From positions 10,354-74,353 of the forward strand of contig DATGXI010000066.1 in assembly GCA_035299065.1 (NCBI GenBank): 64,000 nt of DNA. The letters are read 5' to 3'. This document shows, piece by piece, positions 48,183-58,249 of this stretch. How positions within the stretch are numbered: position 1 is the first letter of the stretch; each line of letters starts with the position of its first letter. Both the position numbers and the translations under genes were made by a program. Under the pieces are notes generated by a model. It ran no database searches. It had not been told where the DNA came from and was given only the letters and a program-made list of their open reading frames with translations. Source of the DNA: DASPJQ01 sp035299065. GTDB taxonomy: Bacteria; Bacteroidota; Bacteroidia; Flavobacteriales_D; UBA2798.

Positions 48183-48560
48183 CTACAAATTATTTACAAT
48201 TCGGGTTATTCCGCGTGCCATATCTTCAGTGTTAAAATTCACCAACAGACCTAACTTTTTGTTTGTTAGCCGAAGATAGGTTAGTAATTGTTTTTTATGA
48301 ACTGGTAAAAGTGACTCAACTGATTTAATTTCTAATATTACCATGTCATTTACGATGACGTCAAGTCTGAAGCCTAATTCCAATTTTATATTATCGTAAA
48401 TCACTGGTACTGGCACCTGTGTTTTTGTTTTTAAACCATTTTTATGCAACTCGTGTTTAAGTGCCGCAACGTATACTGATTCTAACAATCCAGGGCCAAG
48501 ATTATTATAAACCCTGAAAATTGCTCCCCGGAGAATGTATGAAATTTCGTTTTCTGTCAT
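48183..48560 (-). CDS. GxxExxY-family protein
   Basis: 125 residues with GPGLLESVYVAALKHELHKN, the signature G-x-x-E-x-x-Y, and the nuclease-like block LGFRLDVIVNDMVILEIKSV (PD-(D/E)xK-like D...ExK). Family function is unknown. The gene lies between two sets of CGCAGAT repeats, an arrangement that suggests it moves or is maintained with them. Confidence 0.85.
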   Translation of the reverse strand: MTENEISYILRGAIFRVYNNLGPGLLESVYVAALKHELHKNGLKTKTQVPVPVIYDNIKLELGFRLDVIVNDMVILEIKSVESLLPVHKKQLLTYLRLTNKKLGLLVNFNTEDMARGITRIVNNL

Positions 48561-48579
48561 AATAGTAATTTATTGTTTC

Positions 48580-48840
48580 ATCTTTAATCTGCGAGAGATC
48601 AGCGCGGTTTTATTTTTGTTTGTGTTATCATATCCTTTATTAAACCTTCGTATTACGGTGCTTTCTGCGAGATCTGTGAGATCAGCGCGATTTTATTTGG
48701 TTATTATCTGACTTTACTAAATCCGTATGTTCCGTTCTTTCTGCGAGATTTGCGGGATCTGCGCGGTTTTATTTTGTTATTATGTGACTTTACTAAATCC
48801 ATATGTTCAGTTTTTTCTGCGCGATCTGCGCGGGTTTTTT
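48580..48840. repeat. CTGCGAGAT/GCGCGGTTTTATTT repeats, right of the GxxExxY gene
   Basis: Three to four copies of a unit TTCTGCGAGATCTGCG...GCGGTTTTATTT followed by TTATxxTGACTTTACTAAATCC. They are inverted relative to the left-hand set, so the GxxExxY gene is enclosed by inverted repeats. Confidence 0.75.
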
Positions 48841-48857
48841 CATTTACCTTAAATCAG

Positions 48858-49460
48858 TTAAATTTTTTTCACAGACCCCTCTTCCAGCACCGCTTTTATG
48901 TTCTCCATATTTTCTCTTAGTGCCTGTTGCACCCTGTACGCAGCTATGCTAGCTTTAAAATCATCCAGGAAGTCGGTTTCGGTTTTATCATAATACACCG
49001 TAAAACACAACTCACATTTATTGCCTTTCAGCGGCCTGTAAAATTGTTCGTGTATGAGTTTGCCAGGTTCAAAAGGAAAATCGCTAAAGTTTGTGAGCAA
49101 TAATTTGCGTTTACGGTTTTTGTTTACATCAAGCAAAATGCCATCAAACTTTTGTCCAAGCTCATCGGCATTAAAGTAATACCGCTTGTGTGCACCTTTT
49201 TGGTCCTCCTGTTTACTTAACATTTTTATATGATCAACATAGGTTACCCAAGCCTGGGTGTATATGTGGTTTCCAATAAATTTAAACACCGTATCAGGTG
49301 GACGATTTATGATTACGCTGTTGCGCACCATTTTTTGGTTACTGCCAGCATAAGCCTGGTATGGACTGAAATAAACAAGCGCTGCACATCCTAAAATGAA
49401 TACAATTACAGCCAATGCAATAACCTGCAGCATTTTTTTGGTCGTTGATTTTGTTTTCAT
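48858..49460 (-). CDS. membrane-anchored SRPBCC-fold protein
   Basis: 200 residues with an N-terminal transmembrane helix (LQVIALAVIVFILGCAALVY) and a START/SRPBCC-like domain (RNSVIINRPPDTVFKFIGNH, FSDFPFEPGKLIHEQFYRPL, KCELCFTVYYDKTETDFLDD). Such domains bind hydrophobic ligands. Function unknown. Confidence 0.72.
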   Translation of the reverse strand: MKTKSTTKKMLQVIALAVIVFILGCAALVYFSPYQAYAGSNQKMVRNSVIINRPPDTVFKFIGNHIYTQAWVTYVDHIKMLSKQEDQKGAHKRYYFNADELGQKFDGILLDVNKNRKRKLLLTNFSDFPFEPGKLIHEQFYRPLKGNKCELCFTVYYDKTETDFLDDFKASIAAYRVQQALRENMENIKAVLEEGSVKKI

Positions 49461-49828
49461 GGGTTTTAATTGTTTTGTAAACCAAATCTATTACGTATAA
49501 AAGGCAGATACACAGGCGCTTTATAAAAACTGATGCTATACCGTTTGGAGAAATCCAGTATTTACGCATAAATGAACCCCGAAATTTTCAAAAAAACTGA
49601 TTTTATTTAGTCCGTGTGTGCGATTTTGAACTGTTTCTAACGAGGTATAAAGCAGGTATTTGACCTGAGGGTTTGCGTAAAATCCGCAACGTTTATGGAC
49701 AGGCGGATAAATTTGCGTTTTAGTGGAAGTTCATTTGTTAAGATTATGAAATTTATTCTAAATCACTCAGTTGATATGGTTTAAATTTGCACGTTTGCAT
49801 AATTAAACAAGCGTTATACCTGATTGAT
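49461..49828. other. 368-nt intergenic region
   Basis: Contains two TAAATTTG sequences, at about 49708 and at 49782-49789, that match the -7 consensus; the second lies 40 nt before the barrel gene. I see no RNA gene or terminator here. Confidence 0.4.
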
Positions 49829-52627
49829 ATGAGGAGATTTTTACTTTCTGTTTTTTTACTGATTGCCGGTTTTACGGGTTTTACACAAACCACCGTAAAG
49901 GGAAAATTGGTGGATACACTTACCGATCAAAAAGTGCCCAAAGCACTCATTACATTGATTGACTACAAAGATTCCACGCTTATACAATTTACGCGTACAA
50001 ATGCCGAAGGTGTTTATGAATTGAAAAACATTCCTGATGGCAAATACGTGATCATGATTTCGCACCCCATGTTTGCCGGATTTTCGGATGAACTGAATGT
50101 AAAAGGTGAACCTGTTATTGATATGGGCGACATGCAACTTCTATCAGAAGAAAACCTGTTGAAAGAACTTACGGTTTTATCATCAGATGCCATTAAAATA
50201 AAAGGCGATACCATTGAGTATACAGCTGATAGTTTCAAGGTAAAAGAGGGAGCAACCGTTGAAGACCTTTTCAAAAAATTACCGGGCATATCGGTAAATA
50301 AAAAAGGAGAGATCACCGCCCAGGGAAAACGGGTAGAGAAAGTGTTGGTTGACGGTGACGAGTTTTTTAGCGATGATCCAACCGTGGCTACCCAAAACCT
50401 GAAAGCCGAGTCGGTTGAAAAGGTACAGGTATTTGAAAAGAAAGATGAAACAAGCGGGGTTACCGACCAGGGTGCTCAAACCATTAATATTACGTTGAAA
50501 GAAGATGCTAAGAAAGGCTATTTTGGAAAACTGAAAGCAGGTGGTGGTATAAATGATGATGCCTCAACCGTTTTTTACAACAACGAGGCAATGATCAACA
50601 AGTTTTCATCCAAAACAAAAATATCAGCTTACATGTTGCACAACAATACCGGTAAAACCGGGTTGAACTGGGATGAAAGCCGTAAGTATGGAAACAATAC
50701 AAGTACTGGTTGGATGGATGAGGATGGTGGATTTACATTTATGAGCATGAGCAGCGATGATGAATATGAATCATTTGGCAGCAAGTACCAGGGCCAGGGA
50801 ATTCCAATGGCACTTAATGGTGGAGCCAATATGGACCATAAGTGGAACAAAGGAAAACATCATTTTAATGCATCGTACCAGTTTAAACAAATTGACAACG
50901 ATGCAACCAGCGAAGTTCTGTCAGAGAACTTTTTGGCAGACACCGTTTTCAGGAAAACCGAAAATGCATTTACACATACGCTGAATAACAGGCATAACCT
51001 GAACATGCTTTACGAGGTAAAATTGGATTCAACTTCAGAGCTCAAATGGACCATGAAAGGAAATTATTCCGACAACCAGAAAGAAAACCTTTACAATGCC
51101 TTTACCCTGAATGAAGACAACGACACCGTAAATACCAACGACCGAACGGTAAATTCAGATTCAAAAGTAACCAATGTAAATACCACCCTGAATTATTTTA
51201 AGAAATTCAAAAAGCCAGATCGTAAATTAACCATTAGTGGTGATTATACCAATAAAGCAACCGATGTGGTGAGCGAATTGTTTTCGATTAACAAGTTGTT
51301 TATGGCCGATAATGTAACCTTGTTCAGCACCACAACCGACCAGCACAAAACCATTGACCGCGTTGAACAAACGCTTAAGGCAGGGGCTACGTTTAAAGAA
51401 CCGGTATCAAAAACTTCGGCCATTGAATTCAGGTATACATTTAATCTTGCCAACCAGGACGCCAAGCGTTTTACTTATGACGACAATGGCGATGGAACCT
51501 ATAACAACCGCATTGACTCACTAAGTTCACAGTATGTATATGATTTTTCAAGCCACAGGGCAGGTTTGAATTTCCAGTACAAAAAAAACAAAATCTCATT
51601 TAAAGTTGGTACTGATATTTCAAAGCAATTTTACAACCAGGATGATCAGTTAAATGATATAAAGATTACCCGTGATTTCCTGAACTTTTTTCCAACTACC
51701 AGTTTTGTTTACTCGTTCAGTAAAATGAAGCAATTCCGTTTAAATTATAACGGGTATACAACGCAACCATCCATTACTTACATACAACCCATTATTGACA
51801 ATACCGATCCGTTCAACATCACATCAGGTAATCCAAACATCAAACCATCTTTTACCAATGACATAAGCATGTCGTTTAACAACAACCAGGTTTTGAAAGG
51901 CCGTTACTTTTTTATGTGGGCAAATTTTGGTTATGTAACAAACGATTTTGTTTCGCGCAGTATGGTTGATACGTATAACCGTAACGTAACCATGTATGAC
52001 AACTACACAAAAGGAAATATGCACGCTTCAATTGCCTCAAACCAATACATTGACATTAAGAAGTATGACATGAATTTAAATTGGGGACTTAATGCCAATT
52101 ACTACCAGAATGCCAACTACATCAACGACATTGAAAACGTAACCAAGAACTCAACGTTTTCAACAAACTGGAACATTGGCAAGGATATAGACGAGTGGTT
52201 TAACACCGGTATAAATTACGTTTTTGCCTACAACATTTCGGGCTCAAGTATACAGGAAAACGCAAGTATAAAATACTGGACCCAGGAAATTGGTGCCGAT
52301 GTGGAGTTTATCATTAAAAAGCGCTTCACTATTGAGTCAGAGGTTTCATACAACCTGCGCCAGAAAACAGAAGTATTTAACCAAAATAACAATGTGTTAA
52401 TTTGGAATGCAAACATTGATTTAAAAACGTTTAAAAACCGCAACGGTGTACTTAGCCTTGAGGTGCACGATATTTTAAACCAGAATTTAGGTTTTCAGCG
52501 TAACGCAAGTGCGTATTCAATTGTGCAAACACGGTACAATGTGATTAAACGTTATTTCATGCTTTCGTTCACGTGGAATTTCACCAACGAAAAAAATAAA
52601 AAACCAGCCCAAGAAGATGAGTGGTAA
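49829..52627 (+). CDS. TonB-dependent-receptor-like outer-membrane protein
   Basis: About 932 residues from MRRFLLSVFLLIAGFTGFTQ; the longer frame adds 14 residues before the signal peptide. Domains in order: signal peptide, CarboxypepD-regulatory-like domain (VKGKLVDTLTDQKVPKALIT), plug-like region (VEDLFKKLPGISVNKKGEIT, GKRVEKVLVDGDEFFSDDP) and a long beta-barrel ending in FMLSFTWNF. No TonB box is evident. Its stop overlaps the following GLPGLI gene by 11 nt, a common pairing in Bacteroidota. Confidence 0.88.
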   Translation: MRRFLLSVFLLIAGFTGFTQTTVKGKLVDTLTDQKVPKALITLIDYKDSTLIQFTRTNAEGVYELKNIPDGKYVIMISHPMFAGFSDELNVKGEPVIDMGDMQLLSEENLLKELTVLSSDAIKIKGDTIEYTADSFKVKEGATVEDLFKKLPGISVNKKGEITAQGKRVEKVLVDGDEFFSDDPTVATQNLKAESVEKVQVFEKKDETSGVTDQGAQTINITLKEDAKKGYFGKLKAGGGINDDASTVFYNNEAMINKFSSKTKISAYMLHNNTGKTGLNWDESRKYGNNTSTGWMDEDGGFTFMSMSSDDEYESFGSKYQGQGIPMALNGGANMDHKWNKGKHHFNASYQFKQIDNDATSEVLSENFLADTVFRKTENAFTHTLNNRHNLNMLYEVKLDSTSELKWTMKGNYSDNQKENLYNAFTLNEDNDTVNTNDRTVNSDSKVTNVNTTLNYFKKFKKPDRKLTISGDYTNKATDVVSELFSINKLFMADNVTLFSTTTDQHKTIDRVEQTLKAGATFKEPVSKTSAIEFRYTFNLANQDAKRFTYDDNGDGTYNNRIDSLSSQYVYDFSSHRAGLNFQYKKNKISFKVGTDISKQFYNQDDQLNDIKITRDFLNFFPTTSFVYSFSKMKQFRLNYNGYTTQPSITYIQPIIDNTDPFNITSGNPNIKPSFTNDISMSFNNNQVLKGRYFFMWANFGYVTNDFVSRSMVDTYNRNVTMYDNYTKGNMHASIASNQYIDIKKYDMNLNWGLNANYYQNANYINDIENVTKNSTFSTNWNIGKDIDEWFNTGINYVFAYNISGSSIQENASIKYWTQEIGADVEFIIKKRFTIESEVSYNLRQKTEVFNQNNNVLIWNANIDLKTFKNRNGVLSLEVHDILNQNLGFQRNASAYSIVQTRYNVIKRYFMLSFTWNFTNEKNKKPAQEDEW

Positions 52628-53354
52628 AAAATATACAATAATGCTGGCAATGGTTTTTGTTTCCATTGCAGCAAACGCACAAAAATCGGTGATAGAAAGT
52701 GGTACCATTGAGTACGAACGCAAAACAAATTTGCACAAATTAAACTCCGACAACGAATGGTTTTCGCGCATGAAAGACCAGGTAGGCAAATACCATATTA
52801 ATTATTTTGACCTGAGCTTTACCAACGAAAAATCGATTTACAAACCCGGAAAGGAATTTACCAATACCAGCGGTTGGTTTGCACCAGCCTGTAATGACAA
52901 TACGGTTTTTACCGATTTAAAAACACAAAAAGTAACCGCGTCAAAAAAATTACTGGAGGATTCGTTTATTTTGCAGGACAGCATTCACAACATTAAATGG
53001 AAGATCACCAACGACTACAGGAATTTTTTGGGATTTGAATGCCGCAAAGCAGTTGGAAAAATATTTGACAGTGTAGTAGTGGTGGCTTTTTATTGCGACC
53101 AGATTGCGCCAGGCATAGGTCCTGAAGGTTTTGGCGGATTGCCCGGTGCTATTTTGGGACTGGCTATACCACGCATGTACACCACCTGGTTTGCTACAAA
53201 ATTCACAAAAATGGATTATACAAATCCACCCGTAATGGAAGCACCCAAAAAGGGAAAAATAGTAACGCCTACCAAACTTACGGCCGATTTAAAAACAGCC
53301 ATGAAGGATTGGGGCAATTACGTGAACAAGATTCTTTGGTTTGTGTTGATATAG
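52617..53354 (+). CDS. GLPGLI family protein
   Basis: 245 residues with a signal peptide (to ANAQ, residue ~21). The name-giving motif occurs as FGGLPGAILGLAIP, preceded by the typical CRKAVGKIFDSVVVVAFYCD. Usually encoded next to an outer-membrane barrel, as here, where the genes overlap; presumably they work together in the envelope. Confidence 0.9.
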   Translation: MSGKKYTIMLAMVFVSIAANAQKSVIESGTIEYERKTNLHKLNSDNEWFSRMKDQVGKYHINYFDLSFTNEKSIYKPGKEFTNTSGWFAPACNDNTVFTDLKTQKVTASKKLLEDSFILQDSIHNIKWKITNDYRNFLGFECRKAVGKIFDSVVVVAFYCDQIAPGIGPEGFGGLPGAILGLAIPRMYTTWFATKFTKMDYTNPPVMEAPKKGKIVTPTKLTADLKTAMKDWGNYVNKILWFVLI

Positions 53355-53494
53355 GCGCAAAACGTAAACCACAAGACTTAGTGGGCAGACAAAGGCTACA
53401 AGCCGTAGTATGGGTGAGTTTTCCTAAACAAAGCAGTAATTTTGCCAGCGCAAGCCCGTTTAATTTCATCAAATAAGTTAATTTTACCCCTGTT

Positions 53495-54235
53495 ATGCGC
53501 ATCTTATTTGTTGTCTTTTTAAATTTCTTTTGTTTTCCAATTCATGCTCAGGACTCAGAAAAAAAATCGAGCATTGAGCCTGAAAAAAAGGGCCATTTAT
53601 TCTATTTAAAAACCGAGATACTCAACTCGGCTCTACGTTATTTGTTTGTAAAGCCTACATACGACCTTGATGTGCAACTTACAACAAGGTTGGCCAACCA
53701 GTTTCACTTAGTAGGAACATATGGGAAAACAACGTTTGATTTAGCAGACAGGGTTGAGTCTGCAGAACGCATGGGTGTTTGGATGTATACCGAGCAGAAA
53801 GGAACTGCTTATAACAGGTCAAGCCTAATGTTGCGTTATTACCCCTTTAAAAATTTTGACAATGTTTTGGACTATTGTTTTGTTGAATTAGGCATGCATT
53901 ACCAGCGATACAAAGGATACACCTTAGGTGAAATTTATGATAGCACCAATATGGCATATGAAAGCAGTTACAGGCATGTACTGGACATGCATCGTTATGG
54001 GCCTCAATTAAACATCGGCATAAGTTATTTTTTTGAACCTGGTGAGGGGTGGAGTGTTGGTGAAAAAAACAAGATAATGATATCGCCTGAATTTTTTATT
54101 GGTGTGATGTACAATAACGTTACATACACGGTTAACGATTTTCAGGATATATATGGTACAACCATACACGAACCCTATTCAGAGCCGAAGTTCAAGCCAA
54201 CATTCAGGGTAAAAATTGGGATAGGCATATTTTAA
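53495..54235 (+). CDS. secreted protein, probable outer-membrane barrel
   Basis: 246 residues with a signal peptide (to IHAQ, residue ~19). Alternating strands (LTTRLANQFHLVGTYGKTTF, PQLNIGISYFF, PTFRVKIGIGIF at the end) suggest a small barrel. Convergent with the next gene, overlapping by 4 nt. Confidence 0.62.
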   Translation: MRILFVVFLNFFCFPIHAQDSEKKSSIEPEKKGHLFYLKTEILNSALRYLFVKPTYDLDVQLTTRLANQFHLVGTYGKTTFDLADRVESAERMGVWMYTEQKGTAYNRSSLMLRYYPFKNFDNVLDYCFVELGMHYQRYKGYTLGEIYDSTNMAYESSYRHVLDMHRYGPQLNIGISYFFEPGEGWSVGEKNKIMISPEFFIGVMYNNVTYTVNDFQDIYGTTIHEPYSEPKFKPTFRVKIGIGIF

Positions 54236-55173
54236 TCCCATGCTACACGCACGCCAAACCCGCTTTGCATATAGGCATTGGCAACTGTACGCAACTCAGG
54301 AATGGCTGTAAAATTCATGCCAGGCCTTACTTCCAAAAACAAATGCACCTGTTTCCAGAATTCATTTTTTTTGCCGATTCGAAAATCAAGTCCCATTGGA
54401 ATGTAAGCCGATCCACCAAAACCATTCTTCGTTTTTTGCTTTTCGTAATACGTGTATTCAGGCGGAAAATAGTATGAAGCAACTGTTGTGCTCCCATCCT
54501 GGTAATGATTTTCAACACGTATATTGTAGGTTGATAAAATGCGTGTTTCGGTTTGAAAGGTTACACCAGCGCTAATGCCAATTCCGGAATACAAGGACCA
54601 GCGTGCTGCCGGATTTGTGCGAAAAATAAGTGACCCATCAAAACGTATTTGCTCGGCTAAATGTGACATACTATAGCTGTGTGTGGTAACCGAATCCTGC
54701 AAAATTGTGGCACCCGTTGAGCCCGATGAAAGCGTATCGTAATCAGACCTGGTTTCTTTGTATAAATTGCTGCTTAAATTGTTTGCCGAAAAATAAAACA
54801 AGCCCAGGCGCAACAAAGGATTGGATTTGTACGCTTTTTTTTCCTTATCGCTAAATTGTAATCCCAATTGAACAGAAAAAGCGCGGTTACCGCTTGCGCT
54901 CCAACCGCTGTATGACTGGAATCCCTCCAAATTGCTGTTCAGTATAGACGAGTTCGGATTAATTTTTTTAAAATCGTCAACCGAACCGTCAACCTCGCTT
55001 TGTAAAAGAATGCCTGTTTGCACATTAAAATCACAAACATTTATGCGTTTAACGGGTTTAGCTGGTTTTTCGGGAGCTGCGTTACTTGCAGGGATATACC
55101 CGAGTTCCTGTGCTGAAAGTGAAAATGAGCTTGCCGAGGCAATAAGCACAGGGAGCAAATAAATGACTTTCAT
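54232..55173 (-). CDS. secreted protein, probable outer-membrane barrel
   Basis: 313 residues with a signal peptide (to LSAQ, residue ~21) and barrel-like strands near the end (FGGSAYIPMGLDFRIG, VHLFLEVRPGMNF, QSGFGVRVAWD). No family recognised. Confidence 0.62.
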   Translation of the reverse strand: MKVIYLLPVLIASASSFSLSAQELGYIPASNAAPEKPAKPVKRINVCDFNVQTGILLQSEVDGSVDDFKKINPNSSILNSNLEGFQSYSGWSASGNRAFSVQLGLQFSDKEKKAYKSNPLLRLGLFYFSANNLSSNLYKETRSDYDTLSSGSTGATILQDSVTTHSYSMSHLAEQIRFDGSLIFRTNPAARWSLYSGIGISAGVTFQTETRILSTYNIRVENHYQDGSTTVASYYFPPEYTYYEKQKTKNGFGGSAYIPMGLDFRIGKKNEFWKQVHLFLEVRPGMNFTAIPELRTVANAYMQSGFGVRVAWD

Positions 55174-55233
55174 GGCTGTTGGTTTTAATTGGTTTTGGAA
55201 GCAAAACGGAATTTTAACGGGGTTATTGTGCCC

Positions 55234-55590
55234 TTACAATAAAGTCATGCCAAAGGTAAGCAGGTTATTGTCGGGGTCAAGTAGTGCAAATTCCCTTTGT
55301 CCCCAGGGTTTTGTTTCCAAATGGCCGTTGGGATGTATGGGTATGTTTTTAGCAAGAAACGACTGGTAAACTTCATCAATGTTATTGGTCCTGATGTATA
55401 CCTGGCCATAATTCGCTGCTGGATCAATTTCTTTGAATTCAAAAAAATGGATTTGAATTTTATCTTTTTCCATGATTAAATAAACCAGGAACTCATCGCT
55501 GCCTACATAGGAAAAACCAAGGCGTTCATAATATTCCCGGGTAACAGCTCTGTTACGCATGGGAAGTTTAGGATGTATGTTTGTGAGCAT
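55234..55590 (-). CDS. bleomycin-resistance-like (VOC) protein
   Basis: 118 residues, a single VOC chain: PKLPMRNRAVTREYYERLGF, MEKDKIQIHFFEF and GQREFALLDPDNNLLTFGM, the pattern of bleomycin-binding proteins, which dimerise. Drug binding is not proven by sequence. Confidence 0.82.
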   Translation of the reverse strand: MLTNIHPKLPMRNRAVTREYYERLGFSYVGSDEFLVYLIMEKDKIQIHFFEFKEIDPAANYGQVYIRTNNIDEVYQSFLAKNIPIHPNGHLETKPWGQREFALLDPDNNLLTFGMTLL

Positions 55591-55645
55591 AATTCTTTTT
55601 TTGTAATAAACCCGATATAGCTTTATTGTGTATTGTCAATTCCTT

Positions 55646-55984
55646 CTATTGCTCTTCAATAACGGATTCTCCTTTTGAAAGATCACCGGAGGTCCATTGC
55701 CACGATTCATGCAACCTGATTTTTCCGTTGTTTAAGATTTCAGGTTTTGATTTGCATACGCCCGTCATAATTTCATTGCTGGTATTGATTTGATGATAAC
55801 GCATGTCTATACTTCCATCATCGTTAACCAGGCCAATTAAATGTCTTGAAACAATTTTTCCACCCGAATAGGTTGATGTGAGTATATTGCCGGACTGTTT
55901 GTAACTAAAAATTGTTTCGGCTGACGTTTCGCCATTTTCACTGGTGTGTAAGGGCTTAAAAATCTTGTTGTGGTAGTTTATCAT
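55646..55984 (-). CDS. small beta-rich protein, often labelled N-acetylglutamate synthase-like
   Basis: 112 residues: SYKQSGNILTSTYSGGKIVS, GSIDMRYHQINTSNEIMTGV and RLHESWQWTSGD. The lipocalin-like pattern is known across Bacteroidota; the enzyme label sometimes given to it has no visible support. Its ATG overlaps the stop of the upstream DUF2200 gene. Confidence 0.65.
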   Translation of the reverse strand: MINYHNKIFKPLHTSENGETSAETIFSYKQSGNILTSTYSGGKIVSRHLIGLVNDDGSIDMRYHQINTSNEIMTGVCKSKPEILNNGKIRLHESWQWTSGDLSKGESVIEEQ

Positions 55985-56370
55985 TTTTTTGACGGTGCAG
56001 GTGACCTTAAAATTTTTTCCATGGCTTTTCCTTTGGCCAATTCATCAACCAGTTTATCCATGTAGCGTACTTTCTGCATGAGTTTGTTTTCAATGTCTTC
56101 AACGCGGTAGCCGCAAATTACGCCTGTTATGAGCGAAGCATTTTTGTTCAATTTTGGCGCCTCTTTAAAAAACGTTTCCAGGTCGGTTTTGTTGTCCAGT
56201 ACTTTTTTCAGGCCTTTTTTGTCATAGCCGGTTAGCCAGTTTATCACTTCAAACAGTTCTTCCTGGGTGCGGCCTTTTTTTTCTACTTTGGTAATGTAGT
56301 GCGGGTATACACTTGCCAGTGGCATTTTAAATACCCTTGCATAATTTTTTTCGGATCCCATTGATGTCAA
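55981..56370 (-). CDS. DUF2200 family protein
   Basis: 129 residues with ARVFKMPLASVYPHYITKVE and EELFEVINWLTGYDKKGL, the family core. Function unknown. It overlaps the next gene downstream by 4 nt (ATGA), indicating translational coupling. Confidence 0.8.
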   Translation of the reverse strand: MTSMGSEKNYARVFKMPLASVYPHYITKVEKKGRTQEELFEVINWLTGYDKKGLKKVLDNKTDLETFFKEAPKLNKNASLITGVICGYRVEDIENKLMQKVRYMDKLVDELAKGKAMEKILRSPAPSKK

Positions 56371-56409
56371 TTTTTATTTTCAAGTTTGTTTTTCGGTGCC
56401 AGTGGTGGT

Positions 56410-56625
56410 TTACGCTTTTAATTTAAAAACTGCTACGGCTGAATTGTCTATTTTGCGGTGATGGATCTGGAAAAACTGCATGCCGTTTTGTTCACCATAA
56501 TTCTCAATTGCCTCAAGCATGTTGGCAAAGTTATCCATGTCAAGTTGCGATTTCAATGCCATTTGTGTCCATCCTGGTATTATTTGTGCCAGTTCAGCAA
56601 TGGGAATTGCTTTAAATTTTGCCAT
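56410..56625 (-). CDS. small protein of unknown function
   Basis: 71 residues, soluble, mixed alpha/beta (LAQIIPGWTQMALKSQLDMD). No family recognised. It shares strand and tight spacing with the DUF2200 and aminopeptidase genes, which supports it as a real gene. Confidence 0.6.
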   Translation of the reverse strand: MAKFKAIPIAELAQIIPGWTQMALKSQLDMDNFANMLEAIENYGEQNGMQFFQIHHRKIDNSAVAVFKLKA

Positions 56626-56651
56626 AACGTTTTTTATTGAGTTTAAATTTT

Positions 56652-57416
56652 TTAATTCCAGATTTCATTCATTTCAGTCAAAATAAGTGGATGACCGTCA
56701 GTAACAACAATGGTATGTTCATGCTGTGCCATGTATCCGCCTTTGTTGCCAACCATGGTCCATCCATCCTGCAGGGTCTCGGCATAGGTAGAGGTTGTTG
56801 AAATAAATGTTTCAATGGCTACCACCGAATTTTTCTTAAACCGTGTATGGTTAAACCTGTCCCTGTAATTGGCTATTTCGGCTGGCTCTTCGTGAAGGCT
56901 TTTTCCTATACCGTGGCCGGTGAGGTTTTTTATGACTTTGTATCCGCGTTTTTTTGCTTCGGTTTCAATTAAAAAACCAATGTCGGCTATGCGCACTCCG
57001 CCTTTTATGTGGTGAATGGCCTTGTGCAAAATTTGTTTGGAAGCATCTATTAGTTTTTGGTGGTGATGAATATCGGCACCAATTACAAATGAACCTCCGT
57101 TATCAGACCAGAATCCATCCAGTTCGGCCGAAACATCAATGTTTATCAAATCGCCTTCATGGAGTACGCGGTTTTCAGACGGAATGCCGTGGCAAAACTC
57201 ATTGTTTACGCTTATGCACGTCCACCCCGGAAAACCGTAGGTAAGGTACGGTGCCGACTTTGCCCCAAAACCAGCCAGTATTTTAGCCCCATACAGGTCC
57301 AGTTCTTTGGTGGTGATACCAGGTTTGGCATAGGTTCTCATTTCCTTTAAGGTATGAGCAACGGCTTCACTTGCCTTTTGCATCCCGGTTAATTCTGCTT
57401 CGGTGGTAATTGACAT
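56652..57416 (-). CDS. map: methionine aminopeptidase, type I
   Basis: 254 residues. The five metal ligands are in place: INIDVSAELDGFWSDNGGSF (two Asp), TGHGIGKSLHEEP (His), VVAIETF (Glu) and QHEHTIVVTDG (Glu). Removes the initiator Met. It is shorter than enzymes with an N-terminal zinc domain. Other Bacteroidota usually keep map in the ribosomal-protein cluster, so this may be a second copy. Confidence 0.92.
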   Translation of the reverse strand: MSITTEAELTGMQKASEAVAHTLKEMRTYAKPGITTKELDLYGAKILAGFGAKSAPYLTYGFPGWTCISVNNEFCHGIPSENRVLHEGDLINIDVSAELDGFWSDNGGSFVIGADIHHHQKLIDASKQILHKAIHHIKGGVRIADIGFLIETEAKKRGYKVIKNLTGHGIGKSLHEEPAEIANYRDRFNHTRFKKNSVVAIETFISTTSTYAETLQDGWTMVGNKGGYMAQHEHTIVVTDGHPLILTEMNEIWN

Positions 57417-57543
57417 GCTTGTTTACTTTACTGTTTGTTACGTTCTGACAGCGCTCAAAACGCAACGTTTTCAAAGTGAAATTAAGCAAAAATCAGCATG
57501 ATTCGCAAGTGATAAGTAAATTTTGTTTAATGTATTGGCGAAA

Positions 57544-58134
57544 CTAGTAGGCGCCTTCATACGCGGTTGAAAGTACATTTACCATACCGGTTTTGGTTAT
57601 GCGTGTGTGCAGTATTATCCGGTTGTCGCCCGGGGTAAACAAATCAACATCAAATTCAATGGAGGTATCTTTTGGTACCAGCACAATATGGTAAGGTTTG
57701 TCAAGTATGCCTCTGCGGTAAAAACCATCGCTTACCGAATCTTTGAATGTTTTGTTGGTAAGCTTTATTTCCTGAATTTTACTTCCTGTTTCAACCTTAA
57801 TTTTTATTTCCCTGTAATTGTACAAGGCAAGATTTTCATATTCTACCGTAAGGTCTTTTCCACCAACACTTGTTGTGGTATCCCAAAAATTTTGACGGGT
57901 GCAATAGGTTTGAACAGTAACATGCACATTTACATTTTCTTTTGAAAGCAGGGTGTCCTGTTCAGTGTCGCGTATAACGCAACCTACGGTATCAATGCGG
58001 GTGATTGGGCGTGGGGGAGTGGCCGCAACAGTTGAATCGGCCGTTATGGGTTCTTCGGTTTGCGTTGTGTCAGTGTTACAGGACAAACAAAGTACACACA
58101 AAAAAACACCTATGCTTAAAAACAGCTTGTGCAT
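57544..58134 (-). CDS. lipoprotein of unknown function
   Basis: About 196 residues from MHKLFLSIGVFLCVLCLSCN, with lipobox LCLSC; the longer frame adds 21 residues before the signal. Followed by a Thr-rich linker and a beta-rich domain (TVEYENLALYNYREIKIKVE). No family recognised. Confidence 0.65.
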   Translation of the reverse strand: MHKLFLSIGVFLCVLCLSCNTDTTQTEEPITADSTVAATPPRPITRIDTVGCVIRDTEQDTLLSKENVNVHVTVQTYCTRQNFWDTTTSVGGKDLTVEYENLALYNYREIKIKVETGSKIQEIKLTNKTFKDSVSDGFYRRGILDKPYHIVLVPKDTSIEFDVDLFTPGDNRIILHTRITKTGMVNVLSTAYEGAY

Positions 58135-58249
58135 ACTTATTTTTGCGATGCTGTAATTCCTGTGGGTTCCAGCAATGCCTTGTATTCTTTTCCGCATACG
58201 TTTCCCTGTTTACAGGACAGGACTAAGGTAGCTTTTTTTAAATTAATTT

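Noticed and set aside
49339..49569. 76-codon frame upstream of the SRPBCC gene
   Set aside because: It overlaps the SRPBCC coding region in another frame and has no homologous pattern.
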